Assembly: GCF_900176375.1 (NCBI RefSeq)
Contig: NZ_FWYF01000003.1
Span: 558,001-622,000 of the forward strand
DNA from: Reichenbachiella faecimaris
GTDB lineage: Bacteria > Bacteroidota > Bacteroidia > Cytophagales > Cyclobacteriaceae
Direction of reading: 5' to 3'
Length of the DNA stretch: 64,000 nucleotides
Part shown: positions 54,082 through 61,716 of the stretch, piece by piece
How the letters are laid out: every line of letters begins with the position of its first letter
Numbering within the stretch: position 1 is the first letter of the stretch
Made by a program: the position numbers and the translations under genes
Notes under the pieces: generated by a model
What the model was told of the DNA's origin: nothing
Databases searched by the model: none
Seen by the model: only the letters and a program-made list of their open reading frames with translations

Positions 54082-54300
54082 GAAGCAAAGGCAAGATGAT
54101 TTTCACGAGAAGCAGCATAAAGCAAACAAGCTCGAATGATTTGTTCGGATAGCTCTGGGAAATCCGATATGATTTCTTCATGGGATCATACCCTTGGCCA
54201 ACCAGTTGAGCACATCTCCAACAGCTATTCTTGTGCCAATTACTATTGGTTTTCCGAAACGTTTTTGAGGATTAATTTCGATATATTCTTCGATCTTCAT
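54078..54300 (-). pseudogene. DUF433-family antitoxin with a frameshift
   Basis: From the ATG at 54300 the minus strand reads MKIEEYIEINPQKRFGKPIV, then IGTRIAVGDVLNWLAKGM, and then hits a stop. One base later in frame (within the GGG at 54182-54184) it continues HEEIISDFPELSEQIIRACL and LYAASRENHLAF to a proper stop. The two halves together are the DUF433 antitoxin fold, so an extra G/C base broke it. It forms a module with the broken toxin just downstream. Too short in each frame to appear as an ordinary gene. Confidence 0.8.
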
Positions 54301-54348
54301 TCATCAAATATCACTAAAAAAGGTCATAATTCTATTAAATCTACACAG

Positions 54349-55317
54349 TTAACAACAGCCCCCACCGTCATAGAAATATGTGGAATCTGTGATGTGAATG
54401 TCCACTCTGCCTAAACTGGCCAAGGCTCCAGCTGTCTTATCACAAACGGCCAAAGGTTGATTCTGCATCAATATGTGGCCTTTCTTGTCATCCAGATATT
54501 CTTCTTTGCCATAATAAATGGCTGCCTTGCCTGTAAAGACACAAGGCCCATCTTCAGGCATAGGGTCTTTGATGGCGCATACTTCCAGACTTTCAATGAA
54601 GATGTTTTCTTTCACCTCATAGTGGTTAGGAGATAGCATGCGATAAGGGCGCTTGGCCCTGATTTCAATGGTTCCAAAGCCTACATCAGTCAACATTTTA
54701 ATGTAATCTTTCATTGGAATAGAGCCACTTAGACATAAGGCACGAAGCGTTTCATCGTTCTTGAGCTGCTCGGGCATGGCTTGGTCACAAATGGGATCAG
54801 ACATTACTAGTCGACCATGAGGCTTTAGCACGCGATACATTTCCTGTAATGCTTTTTTGAGTTCGTCTGCTTTGAAAATGTTGAACAAGCAATTTTGTGC
54901 AGCTACGTCAATGGACTCATCTGCAACTGGCAAATCCAAAGCATCTCCTTTTTTCAATTCAACAAAGTTACTATTGAACCAATCGTTTTCTTTCTCTGCT
55001 TGTACGAAATTCTGTCGAGAGGCTTCCAGCATTTCATCTACCACATCCACACCAATTACGCCTGACGGCTTTCTGCTGAAATAGGAGAACTGCAGTAGCT
55101 CCATGCCGCCTCCCACACCTACATAAAGAATGTTTGGATTGTTGGCCAGATCTCTTGGGTGAACGGTAGTGCCACAGCCATAATTCATCTCTTGCATGAT
55201 TTTGGGCATGCTCAAGCCTGGTAATTGCCAAATGGGAGAAGTGGTGCAGCAGAGGCCAACATCTGGGGTTAATGCTGCGGCTTTATATACGTCTTTGGTG
55301 GTTTCTAAATAACTCAA
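54349..55317 (-). CDS. arsM: Arsenosugar biosynthesis arsenite methyltransferase ArsM
   Basis: 322 residues. An N-terminal GLCCTTSPIWQLPGL cysteine pair, the SAM motif ILYVGVGGGMELLQF, the core QNCLFNIFKADELKKALQEM with YRVLKPHGRLVMSDP, and a C-terminal GGGCC ending all match the arsenosugar-type ArsM. It methylates arsenite with S-adenosylmethionine. It is followed upstream on the same strand by the radical-SAM gene arsS, with a 215-bp repeat-filled gap. Cytoplasmic. No arsR-like regulator is seen in the window. Confidence 0.9.
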   Translation of the reverse strand: MSYLETTKDVYKAAALTPDVGLCCTTSPIWQLPGLSMPKIMQEMNYGCGTTVHPRDLANNPNILYVGVGGGMELLQFSYFSRKPSGVIGVDVVDEMLEASRQNFVQAEKENDWFNSNFVELKKGDALDLPVADESIDVAAQNCLFNIFKADELKKALQEMYRVLKPHGRLVMSDPICDQAMPEQLKNDETLRALCLSGSIPMKDYIKMLTDVGFGTIEIRAKRPYRMLSPNHYEVKENIFIESLEVCAIKDPMPEDGPCVFTGKAAIYYGKEEYLDDKKGHILMQNQPLAVCDKTAGALASLGRVDIHITDSTYFYDGGGCC

Positions 55318-55409
55318 TGACTAATGATTAAATAAAGGTGAATAATAATTTAGTTGCCAAAGCCATACTTTGTACATGTTTAAATGTTTGTCCTCTAGCC
55401 GGACAGGCT

Positions 55410-55506
55410 CTTACTTTTTTCAGCGGTCCGCCGCCGCGGTGCCGAAAAAGTAAGCAAAAACGCTAGAAAATTTCAAAACTCACTCCGTTCAGACAGTGAA
55501 ATTTTC
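55410..55506. repeat. Compound palindromic repeat between arsM and arsS
   Basis: Arms CTTACTTTTTT (55410-55420) and CGAAAAAGTAAG (55443-55454) flank a GC-rich centre (CGGTCCGCCGCCGCGGTGCCG). A second pair, GAAAATTTCA (55466-55475) and TGAAATTTTC (55497-55506), follows directly. This is a very GC-rich island in AT-rich DNA and resembles dispersed intergenic repeats of Bacteroidota. Confidence 0.8.
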
Positions 55507-55532
55507 AAATTAATTTTGTAGCTGCAATACCA

Positions 55533-56582
55533 CTACGTGGTAACACCCCCACAACTAGACCCCGCACCAGCCGTGCAGCCATAGCAATGATTGTTCAGGA
55601 TGATTTCTCTTTTGGTCAGTAGGTCAACATCAAAATCTTTGATGTGGTTCGGAATGCCGTGATTAAGTTTCAAATCCAACATTTGGTTGAAATCGCAATC
55701 GAATAAGAATCCATCCCAACCAATCGAAATCGTATTTCTACACATCACGCCATCTACGGCAGCTGGATTGAATGCATCAATCAACTTTTGCATATAGTCT
55801 TGATAATTTTCAGATGCCACGAGGTAATCCAAAAATCTTGAAATGGGCAAGTTCGTGATAGCGTACAGCTCATTGAATTCAATATCGAAATCACCTTTTA
55901 GCTTTCGCTTAAACTCGTTTTCTAACCCGTTTTGATCAGCAGGCAGAAAGGCTCCTGATGGATTGTATACCAGATTTAGTTTTAGATCAGAATCTGGCAA
56001 GCCATAACCTATACTATTTAGCATTTTTAGCGCCTCTATAGATTTTTCAAAAACGCCGTCTCCACGTTGGGCATCCGTTCTTCGAGCAGAAAAGTGAGGC
56101 AAAGAAGAGACTACTTCTACTTGATGCTTCTTATAGAATTCAGGCAGGTCATTGTACTTTTTATTGGCAAGAATGATGGTGAGGTTGCAACGCACAATGA
56201 TATGCTTTCCTCGACTGGAAAGTTGTTCTACGAACCATCTGAAATCTGGATTCATCTCTGGTGCACCACCTGTCAAATCCACAGTGGAAATGTCTGATTG
56301 ATCCAATGCATCCAAGCACAGTTGCATGGTGTCACGAGACATGATCTCTTTACGGTCGGGGCCAGCATCTACATGGCAATGCTTGCAGACCTGATTGCAC
56401 ATTTTGCCCATATTTACCTGAAAAATGTCAATGCCAGTTGGTTTAAAGGGTGATTTGTTCAAGACCTCCAGCTGATCTGCAAAACTGATTTGATCTATGT
56501 CTTGCAGAATACTTAGCTGTTTGTCTGTATGACTCAGCTGATGGTCTTGACCTTGAAGTGATATCTTTCGCTCTTTAAGCAT
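55533..56582 (-). CDS. arsS: Arsenosugar biosynthesis radical SAM protein ArsS
   Basis: 349 residues. The radical SAM cluster motif is MCNQVCKHCHVDAGP (CxxxCxxC). TVDLTGGAPEMNPDF is the GGE-like motif. A Cys-rich C-terminus (FLFDCDFNQML, NNHCYGCTAGAGSSCGG) should bind a second cluster. In this family it adds the deoxyadenosyl group to methylated arsenic. It acts with ArsM encoded downstream and the peroxidase-like protein encoded upstream. Confidence 0.93.
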   Translation of the reverse strand: MLKERKISLQGQDHQLSHTDKQLSILQDIDQISFADQLEVLNKSPFKPTGIDIFQVNMGKMCNQVCKHCHVDAGPDRKEIMSRDTMQLCLDALDQSDISTVDLTGGAPEMNPDFRWFVEQLSSRGKHIIVRCNLTIILANKKYNDLPEFYKKHQVEVVSSLPHFSARRTDAQRGDGVFEKSIEALKMLNSIGYGLPDSDLKLNLVYNPSGAFLPADQNGLENEFKRKLKGDFDIEFNELYAITNLPISRFLDYLVASENYQDYMQKLIDAFNPAAVDGVMCRNTISIGWDGFLFDCDFNQMLDLKLNHGIPNHIKDFDVDLLTKREIILNNHCYGCTAGAGSSCGGVTT

Positions 56583-56620
56583 TATTTATTAGTAAGGTAT
56601 ATACGTTTCAAAAGAGTTCC

Positions 56621-56700
56621 GTCATTGCGAACAGTGTGAAGCAATCTCATGATCGGGTTGGGTCATACTATTAAGATCGCTTCGTTTCCTCGTGATGGCG
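56621..56700. repeat. Dispersed imperfect palindrome, GTCATTGCGA family
   Basis: GTCATTGCGA followed by GAAGCAATCTC, then after about 30 bp GATCGCTTCGTTTCCTCGTGATGGCG, which is a degraded reverse complement. This differs in sequence from the GTCATTTCGA repeats but has the same plan. It lies in the 196-bp gap between arsS and the peroxidase-like gene. Confidence 0.6.
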
Positions 56701-56778
56701 TTTGTGATTCTTTTGAGACAGATGATTGTCAATTTGACTTCAATTTTGAATTTCAGATTTTAAATCTTGAATTCAAGA

Positions 56779-57114
56779 TCACATCGTCAAATCATCAATC
56801 TTATTCATCATTTGCACCCCGTGTACCAGTACAGCCCCACTCTTGATGGCTGCCGCTACATGTATGGCCTCCATCATTTGCGTTTCGTCAGCACCTTTTT
56901 CAAGTGAATCCGAAGTATAAGCATCAATACAATAAGGACACTGCACGGCATGAGAAACAGCCAGTGCAATCAAAGATTTCTCTCTTTGCGTCAGTGCACC
57001 TTCTTTAAATACCTCTCCATAGTAATCGAAGAATTTTTCTCCGAGTTTAGGTTGGAGTTCAGAGATATTGCCAAATTTTTTGAGATCTTTAGGATCGTAG
57101 TATGTCTTTTCCAT
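56779..57114 (-). CDS. Arsenosugar-associated peroxidase-like (CMD/AhpD-fold) protein
   Basis: 111 residues. The AhpD/carboxymuconolactone decarboxylase fold is clear: REKSLIALAVSHAVQCPYCIDAYTSDSLEKG, with the redox CxxC pair and the following His/Glu pattern, then AIKSGAVLVHGVQM. It is the third member usually found with ArsM and ArsS. It is upstream of both on the same strand, separated by a repeat-bearing gap. The exact reaction is unknown. Confidence 0.88.
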   Translation of the reverse strand: MEKTYYDPKDLKKFGNISELQPKLGEKFFDYYGEVFKEGALTQREKSLIALAVSHAVQCPYCIDAYTSDSLEKGADETQMMEAIHVAAAIKSGAVLVHGVQMMNKIDDLTM

Positions 57115-57233
57115 GTATCTGATGATTATGAGTAGGTAGGTGAATTTTAAGTTCTTGAATTAAAATCTTGAATTTAAAATTTCTATTCCAATAACCATGA
57201 GTGATAGGAAATAATTCCAATTAATAAACTAAA

Positions 57234-57340
57234 GTCATTCCGTAGCCTGCGGAGGAATCTTGTTAGTTTCATGCAGACTACTTGTAGTTAAGAAGATTTC
57301 TCCAATCATCCGACTGTCGTCGAATTCCTTGCGAAATGAT
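57234..57340. repeat. Degenerate copy of the GTCATTTCGA...TCGAAATGAC palindrome
   Basis: GTCATTCCG (57234-57242) and GCGAAATGAT near 57331-57340 are the outer arms with changes. GGAGGAATCT (57251-57260) and AGATTTCTCC (57294-57303) are the inner arms. Older than the copies at 5360 and 58055 by its number of changes. Confidence 0.65.
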
Positions 57341-57400
57341 AAATAATAATAATCTTACTCGGAGTCACCTGAATAGAGACTCTGAGTTTCTGCTTAATCA

Positions 57401-57425
57401 TCAGAGTTCCCTAGCGAGTAACTCT
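57401..57425. repeat. Dispersed repeat, CAGAGTT...CGAGTAACTCT family
   Basis: Closely matches 5311-5334 apart from 4-5 central bases. Related segments with CTCGGAGTC and GACTCTGAG lie just before it at 57359-57387. Confidence 0.7.
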
Positions 57426-57466
57426 GAGTAAGTGAAGTTCATTTTGTTTAATTGTTTTGAGAGTTC

Positions 57467-57982
57467 TCAATTCGCGCCTTTCATCTCCTCATACTTAAAG
57501 CTCAACAGCGAAAGCAAATCTCCAAATCTATCTACCATGGTTTGGTCTTCTGGCTCTATGATGCGCTCGGCGATTTTGAGGAGGAGGAAACCGTAGATGC
57601 CGTTGAGGCAGATTTGAATTTCGTCACGAATGGCACCTTTGGCGTGGCTCATGTTGTTTTCTATGAAGGGCAGGGCTTTTTGGTAGACACCATAGTAATT
57701 CTCGTCATCAGCTTTGAGTTGGTCGTGCAGTTTGCTGAGTGTACGGACCAGCTCGTTTACTTCTTCCAAATGACCTTTTTCTTCGATTCCCTGATCTTTC
57801 ATTTGTTGCATGAACTCTTCGTAGTGGTTCACTTCAGCCAGTTTTTCTTTGTCAGAGATAGGAAAGAAATTAATGACCTGAGTGCCAAATTTTTCCAGAT
57901 CGAAATGATAGGCCCGCATCAGGTCTTCTTTGCGATAAATGGAGATGATGTACTCTGAAATATTGTTGGATTGTTCGGTCAT
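57467..57982 (-). CDS. DUF4924-family protein
   Basis: 171 residues, helical and acidic, no signal peptide. The pattern NISEYIISIYRKEDLMRAYHFDLEKFG at the start, LAEVNHYEEFMQQMKDQGI, and RDEIQICLNGIYGFLLLKI in the second half match the Bacteroidota-specific DUF4924. Function unknown. Alone on its strand, between two repeat-bearing gaps. Confidence 0.82.
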   Translation of the reverse strand: MTEQSNNISEYIISIYRKEDLMRAYHFDLEKFGTQVINFFPISDKEKLAEVNHYEEFMQQMKDQGIEEKGHLEEVNELVRTLSKLHDQLKADDENYYGVYQKALPFIENNMSHAKGAIRDEIQICLNGIYGFLLLKIAERIIEPEDQTMVDRFGDLLSLLSFKYEEMKGAN

Positions 57983-58054
57983 AATTTTATTATAGATCTT
58001 ATTATTAAAAACGGAGTTCGATTATTAAATAATTAAATAGAACCACGATAACTT

Positions 58055-58128
58055 GTCATTTTGACGGCAGGAGAAATCCTATTCTTCTACTAATAGCTGA
58101 TGAGATTTCTCCCTCTAGTCGAAATGAC
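58055..58128. repeat. Dispersed palindrome, GTCATTTCGA...TCGAAATGAC family (second good copy)
   Basis: GTCATTTTGA (58055-58064) and TCGAAATGAC (58119-58128) are the outer arms. GGAGAAATC and GATTTCTCC (inside 58070-58112) are the inner arms. Same plan as 5360-5449, with a shorter centre. Confidence 0.82.
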
Positions 58129-58184
58129 ATAAAAAACGCCAATTCATCTTTGAATTAGAATGCAAATCTGAACCAAACTTTATC

Positions 58185-58192
58185 TATTTTTG
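58185..58192 (+). promoter_or_regulatory. Probable -7 box for lepA
   Basis: TATTTTTG fits TAnnTTTG, 17 bp before the lepA ATG. No TTG at the -33 spacing. Confidence 0.4.
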
Positions 58193-58209
58193 CATTCTTT
58201 TTTGAAAAA

Positions 58210-59997
58210 ATGGAGAACATAAGAAATTTCTGCATCATTGCACACATTGATCACGGCAAGAGCACCTTGGCGGATCGTTTATTACAGCAAACTGGCACTG
58301 TGACTGGCCGAGATATGCAAGCACAATTGCTCGACGACATGGATCTGGAGCGCGAGCGAGGCATTACTATCAAGAGCCACGCCATCCAAATGGCCTATAA
58401 GTTTGAAGATAAGGATTACACCCTCAACTTGATAGACACTCCAGGTCATGTAGATTTTTCATACGAAGTCTCAAGATCCATTGCCGCCTGTGAAGGAGCT
58501 TTGTTGATCGTAGACGCTTCTCAAGGTATCGAAGCACAGACTATTTCTAATCTTTATTTGGCATTGGAGCACGATTTGGAGATTATTCCTGTCTTAAACA
58601 AAATTGACCTTCCAGGGGCAATGCCAGATGAAGTGGCAGATCAGATCATTGATTTGATTGGTTGTGAACGAGAAGACATTATTCACGCCAGTGGAAAAAC
58701 TGGGGTGGGTGTAGATGATATCTTGGCGGCTATCGTGCATAGAGTACCTGCCCCAAAAGGAAAAGTAGAAGAACCACTACAAGCGATGATCTTTGATTCA
58801 GTTTTCAACTCATTCAGAGGCATTGAAGTTATTTTTAGGGTGTTTAATGGCTCTGTTAAAAAAGGTGACAAAGTAAAATTTGTGGCAACAGGCAAAACTT
58901 ATGATGCAGATGAGATCGGTATCTTAGGCTTGGAACAAAAGCCACAAAAGGAAATTTCGGCTGGAAATGTAGGCTACCTGATTTCTGGAATCAAAGTAGC
59001 GAAAGAAGTAAAAGTAGGAGATACGATCACACATGTAGATCGCCCTACTCAGGAAATGATCAAAGGCTTCGAAGATGTGAAGCCCATGGTATTTGCTGGT
59101 ATCTACCCAGTAGAGACTACGGACTATGAAGAACTTCGTGCCTCCATGGAAAAACTTCAGCTTAACGACGCTTCTCTCGTTTGGGAGCCTGAAACCTCTG
59201 CAGCACTTGGTTTTGGATTCAGATGTGGATTTCTAGGCATGTTGCACATGGAGATTATTCAGGAGAGACTAGAGCGTGAGTTTGACATGACTGTGATTAC
59301 GACTGTACCGTCTGTACAGTTCAAGGCGGTCATGTCAGATGGTACGGAAAAAGCGATCAACGCACCTTCAGAAATGCCTGACCCAACAAGAGTCAGTCAT
59401 ATCGAAGAGCCATTTATCAGAGCACAGATTATCAGTAAGGCTGATTTCGTTGGTCCGATCATTTCACTTTGTATTGACAAGCGTGGAGAGATTAAGAATC
59501 AAGTATATCTGACCTCTGATAGAGTGGAGTTGACTTTCGAGTTGCCATTATCCGAGATTGTCTTTGACTTCTTTGATAAACTCAAGACGATCTCCAGAGG
59601 GTATGCTTCATTGGATTATGAATTGATTGGTCTGCGCCAATCTAAAATGGTAAAGTTGGATATTATGCTCAATGGAGAGCCTGTGGATGCTTTGTCTGCT
59701 GTCGTCCATAGAGATAAGGCTTACGATTGGGGCAAGAGACTTTGCGAGAAGTTAAAAGAACTATTGCCTCGTCAGATGTTTGAGATTGCTGTTCAGGCTT
59801 CAATAGGGACGAAGATTATCGCAAGAGAATCCGTGAAAGCCATGCGTAAGAACGTATTGGCCAAGTGCTATGGTGGTGATATTTCGCGAAAGCGTAAATT
59901 GCTAGACAAGCAGAAAAAAGGTAAGAAACGTATGCGTCAGGTGGGTAATGTAGAGATTCCTCAGGATGCGTTTATGGCTGTATTGAAGTTGGACTAA
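58210..59997 (+). CDS. lepA: Elongation factor 4 (LepA)
   Basis: 595 residues, the usual LepA length. GTPase motifs are [15 protein letters not shown] (G1), RGITIKS (G2), DTPGHVDF (G3) and LNKIDLPGA (G4). The LepA-specific C-terminal domain ends [18 protein letters not shown] then [15 protein letters not shown]. It is a ribosome-binding GTPase that acts on stalled or stressed translation. Confidence 0.97.
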   Translation: MENIRNFCIIAHIDHGKSTLADRLLQQTGTVTGRDMQAQLLDDMDLERERGITIKSHAIQMAYKFEDKDYTLNLIDTPGHVDFSYEVSRSIAACEGALLIVDASQGIEAQTISNLYLALEHDLEIIPVLNKIDLPGAMPDEVADQIIDLIGCEREDIIHASGKTGVGVDDILAAIVHRVPAPKGKVEEPLQAMIFDSVFNSFRGIEVIFRVFNGSVKKGDKVKFVATGKTYDADEIGILGLEQKPQKEISAGNVGYLISGIKVAKEVKVGDTITHVDRPTQEMIKGFEDVKPMVFAGIYPVETTDYEELRASMEKLQLNDASLVWEPETSAALGFGFRCGFLGMLHMEIIQERLEREFDMTVITTVPSVQFKAVMSDGTEKAINAPSEMPDPTRVSHIEEPFIRAQIISKADFVGPIISLCIDKRGEIKNQVYLTSDRVELTFELPLSEIVFDFFDKLKTISRGYASLDYELIGLRQSKMVKLDIMLNGEPVDALSAVVHRDKAYDWGKRLCEKLKELLPRQMFEIAVQASIGTKIIARESVKAMRKNVLAKCYGGDISRKRKLLDKQKKGKKRMRQVGNVEIPQDAFMAVLKLD

Positions 59998-60113
59998 AGT
60001 CCAATAACCAATTTCAAAATCGCAAATTCCAAATTCTTATTTGGAGCTTGGGATTTGATTTTTGATATTGAATTCTAGCGTTAACCCAATATTCTAGAAA
60101 AAAACAAGAAAAA

Positions 60114-60986
60114 ATGGCTACTATAATCGACGGTAAGAAGATATCTACAGATATTAAATCAGAAATCAAAGCGCAGGTAGACGAGCTAAAAAGCAAAGGC
60201 AAACGGGCGCCTCACTTGGCTATTATTATTGTGGGAGATGATGGTGCCAGTCATACGTACGTAGGAGGAAAGGTGAAGGCTTGCGCAGCAGTGGGGTTCG
60301 AATATACCTTGATGCAGTTTGCTGAAAGCATCTCTGAAGAGAAGCTTTTGAAACACGTGCACAATCTCAATACGGATGAGGATATTGATGGATTTATTGT
60401 TCAGTTGCCGTTGCCTCCTCATATTTCTGTGGATAAAGTAACGGAAAGTATCTCATCTGAAAAGGATGTGGATGGGTTCGTAAACGAAAATTTTGGAAGT
60501 ATAACTTCTGACCACGCGAAACTTATGCCAGCTACTCCATTTGGCGTCATGGAGCTATTGAAAAGATACGAAATTGAAACAGAAGGCAAAAATTGTGTGA
60601 TAGTGGGGGCGAGCCGTTTGGTAGGTGCTCCATTAGCCTTGATGCTTTCTAAAGAAGGTAATGCTACAGTGACGCTTTGCAATAAATACACAAAGGACTT
60701 GGCGAACCACACCCGACAAGCAGATATTCTTGTGTCTGCAGTTGGTCTTCCCGGATTGATCACCAAGGATATGGTACAAAAAGGAGCAGTTGTAATTGAT
60801 GTTGGAACTACGCGAGTAGAGGATGCTACCAAGAAGACTGGTTTTAGATTATCAGGAGATGTGGATTACGCCAACGTAGAGCCCATAGCAAGCTACATTA
60901 CGCCAGTGCCTGGTGGCGTTGGCCCAATGACTATTGCATCTTTGATGATTAATACGCTACAGGCGGCAAAAAAGAATTTGCTTTAA
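60114..60986 (+). CDS. folD: Methylenetetrahydrofolate dehydrogenase/cyclohydrolase FolD
   Basis: 290 residues. The catalytic YVGGKVKAC (Tyr/Lys), the QLPLPPHIS loop and the C-terminal signature PGGVGPMTIASLM are present. The nucleotide-binding motif, usually GRSxxVGxP, reads GASRLVGAP, and the usual HSRT-like segment is NKYTKDL. The Arg is therefore missing from that position. The enzyme interconverts methylene-, methenyl- and formyl-tetrahydrofolate; a change in NADP/NAD preference is possible but not shown. queE starts 3 bp after its stop. Confidence 0.93.
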   Translation: MATIIDGKKISTDIKSEIKAQVDELKSKGKRAPHLAIIIVGDDGASHTYVGGKVKACAAVGFEYTLMQFAESISEEKLLKHVHNLNTDEDIDGFIVQLPLPPHISVDKVTESISSEKDVDGFVNENFGSITSDHAKLMPATPFGVMELLKRYEIETEGKNCVIVGASRLVGAPLALMLSKEGNATVTLCNKYTKDLANHTRQADILVSAVGLPGLITKDMVQKGAVVIDVGTTRVEDATKKTGFRLSGDVDYANVEPIASYITPVPGGVGPMTIASLMINTLQAAKKNLL

Positions 60987-60988
60987 GT

Positions 60989-61609
60989 TTGGCTTTCGTT
61001 CCCAAAATATCAGAAAAGCTACCCATTATGGAGATTTTTTACTCCATTCAGGGAGAAGGTTTTCATTCGGGTAAACCAGCAGTTTTTGTGCGATTAGGAG
61101 GGTGTGATGTGGGCTGCGTTTGGTGCGACGTGAAAGAATCCTGGAACGAAGAGGATCATCCTTTTTTCACTATTGATGAAATCCTGGTGGAACTGAGTCA
61201 ATACCCGTGCAAGACTTTGATCATCACTGGTGGAGAGCCTTTGATGTATGATTTGAAGGAGCTAACAGAAAAACTTAAATCTGAAGGGTATCAATTGCAT
61301 ATTGAAACTTCTGGTGCTTATCCTATGACGGGGACTTGGGACTGGGTATGTTTTTCTCCTAAGAAATTCAAAGCACCTCATAAGTCCGTCTACTCTCAAG
61401 CACATGAATTGAAAGCTATTGTTTTCAACAAATCAGATTTTAAATTTGCAGAAGAACATGCAGCTAATGTAGAAGAAAAATGCATGCTTTATCTCCAGCC
61501 AGAATGGGGCAAAGCAGATCAGATGACTGAAAAGATCATTGACTATGCCAAAGCACACCCACAATGGAATATTTCATTACAAACGCACAAATACCTCAAT
61601 ATTCCATAA
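60989..61609 (+). CDS. queE: 7-carboxy-7-deazaguanine synthase
   Basis: 206 residues with a TTG start. The ATG at 61028 would start at MEIFYSIQGEG and lose a plausible lead-in. The short radical-SAM motif GGCDVGCVWCD (CxxxCxxC), FYSIQGEGFHSG, and TLIITGGEPLMYDL are diagnostic of QueE. It makes the 7-deazaguanine core for queuosine. No other que gene is seen here. Probably cotranscribed with folD. Confidence 0.94.
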   Translation: MAFVPKISEKLPIMEIFYSIQGEGFHSGKPAVFVRLGGCDVGCVWCDVKESWNEEDHPFFTIDEILVELSQYPCKTLIITGGEPLMYDLKELTEKLKSEGYQLHIETSGAYPMTGTWDWVCFSPKKFKAPHKSVYSQAHELKAIVFNKSDFKFAEEHAANVEEKCMLYLQPEWGKADQMTEKIIDYAKAHPQWNISLQTHKYLNIP

Positions 61610-61716
61610 TATCTTCGTTAGTGTTTAGTTAATGTACCATTAATCATGAAGAGAATCATAATAATGGGCCTAATAACTAGTAACCTATAACTTAATAACT
61701 ATTAAGACGAAGTCTT

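Larger units (their letters stand above)
57115..57466. other. 352-bp gap filled with decayed dispersed repeats
   Basis: No gene seen. It carries a degenerate GTCATTTCGA-type palindrome (57234-57340), including GGAGGAATCT and AGATTTCTCC arms. CAGAGTT/AACTCTG-type segments follow (57360-57427), one of them matching 5311-5334. Confidence 0.75.

Noticed and set aside
60000-60113. AAATTCCAAATTC-like segments resembling the AT-rich text at 56749 and 57155
   Set aside because: Similarity is limited to short AT-rich words, which are expected by chance in this DNA; not enough for a repeat family.
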